DNA of 18,965 nt. It comes from an uncultured Pseudomonadota bacterium. GTDB lineage: Bacteria > Pseudomonadota > Gammaproteobacteria > Burkholderiales > Burkholderiaceae. A program made the translations under genes and the position numbers. The notes below the pieces were generated by a model that saw nothing but the letters and a program-made list of their open reading frames with translations, was not told the DNA's origin and did no database searches. Of the stretch, positions 17,505 to 18,965 are shown piece by piece; the stretch's first letter is position 1; every line of letters begins with the position of its first letter. The stretch covers positions 1 to 18,965 of the forward strand of contig CAMLIZ010000085.1 in the NCBI GenBank assembly GCA_946480245.1. Direction: 5' to 3'.

Positions 17505-18965
17505 TCAGCGGCACAGCCAGCCGCGCAGCACGGCCAGCAGGTTGCTCGGGTCCACCGGCTTGGACAGGTAGTCCCAGGCACCGGCCTCGATGCACTTGCG
17601 GCGATCGCCCTTCATCGCCTTGGCCGTCACCGCCACCATCGGCAGCTCGCGCCCGCGCGGCAGCTTGCGGATCTCCTGCATCGTGGTCAGCCCGTCCATC
17701 TCCGGCATCATGATGTCCATCAGCACGATGTCGATCGACGGATCCTCCTGCACCAGGCGGATCGCCTCGCGGCCGTTGTCGGCCGACACAATCTGCATGC
17801 CCTCGTCGTCCAGCACGGTGGCCAGCGCGAAGATGTTGCGCATGTCATCGTCGACGATCAGCGCCTTGCGGCCCTCCAGCGCCCGGTGTGCGGTGCGCAC
17901 CGCATCCACCGCCGAGCGCTCGGCCTCCGACATCGCGCCCGGATGCCGATGCAGGAAGAACGACGCGGCGTCTAGCAGCGCCTGCATCGAGCGCACCTCG
18001 CGCAGCGCATGGCTGCCGGGCCCGCGTGTCCACGGCATGCCGTCGGCCGCGGCGGTGTTGAGCACGATCACCGGCAACTGGCCACGCTGCGACGGGCGCT
18101 GCGCGGCGGCCTCGTGCACGTCCTGCGGATTGAGGGCGGGGAACGCGGCGTCCACCACCAGGGCATCAGCCTCGGCCAGCGCGGCACGCGCCGCCGCGCC
18201 GTCGTCCACGACCACCGGCTGCACGTCCTGCTCCAGGCTGGCGAGCAGCTCGCGCCGCGCATTGCCGGGAGGCAGGGCCACCACCAGCTTGCGCGTGCGG
18301 CGCTCGGTGTAGTCGGCCAGGCCAGAGAGCGCGGCGGCTACTTCGTCCTTCGACTGCAGCGGCTTGGCGAGGAAGCCGAACGCGCCGGCCTGCAGTGCCC
18401 GCTCGCGGGCGTCGTCGGTGGAGACCACGCACACCGGCACGTGGCGCGTGTCGATGTCGGCCTTCAGCCGGTCGAGGATGCGCCAGCCCTGCATGTCGGG
18501 CAGGTGGATGTCGAGCGTGATCGCGGCCGGATGAAACTCGCGCGTCATCGCCAGCGCGGCGGAGCCGGTACCGCTGACCAGGCCCTTGAAGCCGCTCTCC
18601 CGCGCGCATTCGAGCAGCACCTTCGCAAACGCGAGGTCATTCTCGATGATCAGCAGCACGCGGTCGCCGCTGGCGATGTCGGCACGGTCGTCGTCGGCGA
18701 CGTTCGTGAACGCGCCTTCGTCCAGCGCCTGCGTGTCGTCCTCCTGCGCGGCGGCCTCCTGCGCCCGCGCTTCGGCACGCCTGAGCACGGTTTGCGCGCT
18801 CGGCTCGTCCACGCGCTCCACCGGGCTCGGCCGCGTGCCACGCAGGCCGCGCGCCGGCATGTAGCTCACCGGCAGGTAGAGCGTGAAGGTCGAGCCCTTG
18901 CCCGGCGTGCTGACGAGCTTGATCTCGCCGCCCAGCAGCTTGGAGAGCTCGCGGCTGATCGCCAG
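17505..18965 (-). CDS. Hybrid histidine kinase, C-terminal part (cut by window edge)
   Basis: The frame is open to the right edge, giving 486 visible residues. It begins in the HATPase domain: LAISRELSKLLGGEI and TPGKGSTFTLYLP (visible residues 1-32) are the end of that fold. A linker rich in Ala/Glu/Asp follows. Receiver A (about 100-215) has phospho-Asp152 and Lys201. A central receiver-like segment (about 225-335) lacks the acidic pair. Receiver C (about 365-480) has Asp372/373, phospho-Asp417 in LMDIMMPEMDG, Thr447 and Lys469. This tail of HATPase-REC-degenerate REC-REC is known from large hybrid kinases, often with HAMP repeats and GAF in front, but the sensor part is outside the window. 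It is the upstream gene of the kinase pair. Confidence 0.92.
   Translation of the reverse strand: MAISRELSKLLGGEIKLVSTPGKGSTFTLYLPVSYMPARGLRGTRPSPVERVDEPSAQTVLRRAEARAQEAAAQEDDTQALDEGAFTNVADDDRADIASGDRVLLIIENDLAFAKVLLECARESGFKGLVSGTGSAALAMTREFHPAAITLDIHLPDMQGWRILDRLKADIDTRHVPVCVVSTDDARERALQAGAFGFLAKPLQSKDEVAAALSGLADYTERRTRKLVVALPPGNARRELLASLEQDVQPVVVDDGAAARAALAEADALVVDAAFPALNPQDVHEAAAQRPSQRGQLPVIVLNTAAADGMPWTRGPGSHALREVRSMQALLDAASFFLHRHPGAMSEAERSAVDAVRTAHRALEGRKALIVDDDMRNIFALATVLDDEGMQIVSADNGREAIRLVQEDPSIDIVLMDIMMPEMDGLTTMQEIRKLPRGRELPMVAVTAKAMKGDRRKCIEAGAWDYLSKPVDPSNLLAVLRGWLCR

Overview
This window looks like chromosomal DNA of a high-GC betaproteobacterium, most likely Burkholderiales. The basis is the very strong G/C bias at third codon positions and the protein families present: DUF3108, a TrxC-type thioredoxin, a two-domain NadE, a DksA-like zinc-finger protein and large hybrid kinases. 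The genus cannot be fixed from the sequence alone. I see no rRNA, tRNA, CRISPR array, insertion sequence or phage gene. Coding density is very high, and no stretch over about 210 bases lacks a gene.

Left part (1-5355). A Ser/Thr/Gly-rich low-complexity protein, possibly cut by the window edge, ends at a strong intrinsic terminator (744-782). Then come five genes on the minus strand. In transcription order they are a family I CoA-transferase with an extra C-terminal domain, a small two-pass membrane protein, a YghA-like short-chain dehydrogenase, a small conserved-looking protein and an exported DUF3108 protein.

Middle (5490-10515). trxC (+) runs head-on into a UvrD/Rep-type helicase (-), with 3 bases between their stops. 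The helicase start lies inside the 3' end of an upstream DksA/TraR-like zinc-finger gene, an overlap of 64 bases. That gene is divergent from nadE (+), the glutamine-dependent NAD+ synthetase. A perfect 17-base inverted repeat lies in the leader of the DksA-like gene.

Right part (10518-18965). nadE converges, with a 2-base gap, on a GT39/ArnT-like membrane glycosyltransferase (-). The glycosyltransferase is divergent from a class A penicillin-binding protein (+). Two short genes follow the PBP almost without gaps: a 66-residue unknown protein and a single-domain CheY-like response regulator. The regulator converges on two tandem hybrid histidine kinases (-), the right one cut by the window edge. 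Together these three signalling genes encode five receiver domains plus one degenerate one, which suggests a multi-step phosphorelay. A link between that relay and cell-wall synthesis is only an inference from gene order.

Nothing here is clearly a new system. The most interesting leads are the PBP / small protein / receiver unit beside the hybrid kinases, the CoA-transferase with an added C-terminal domain, and the overlapping DksA-like/helicase pair.
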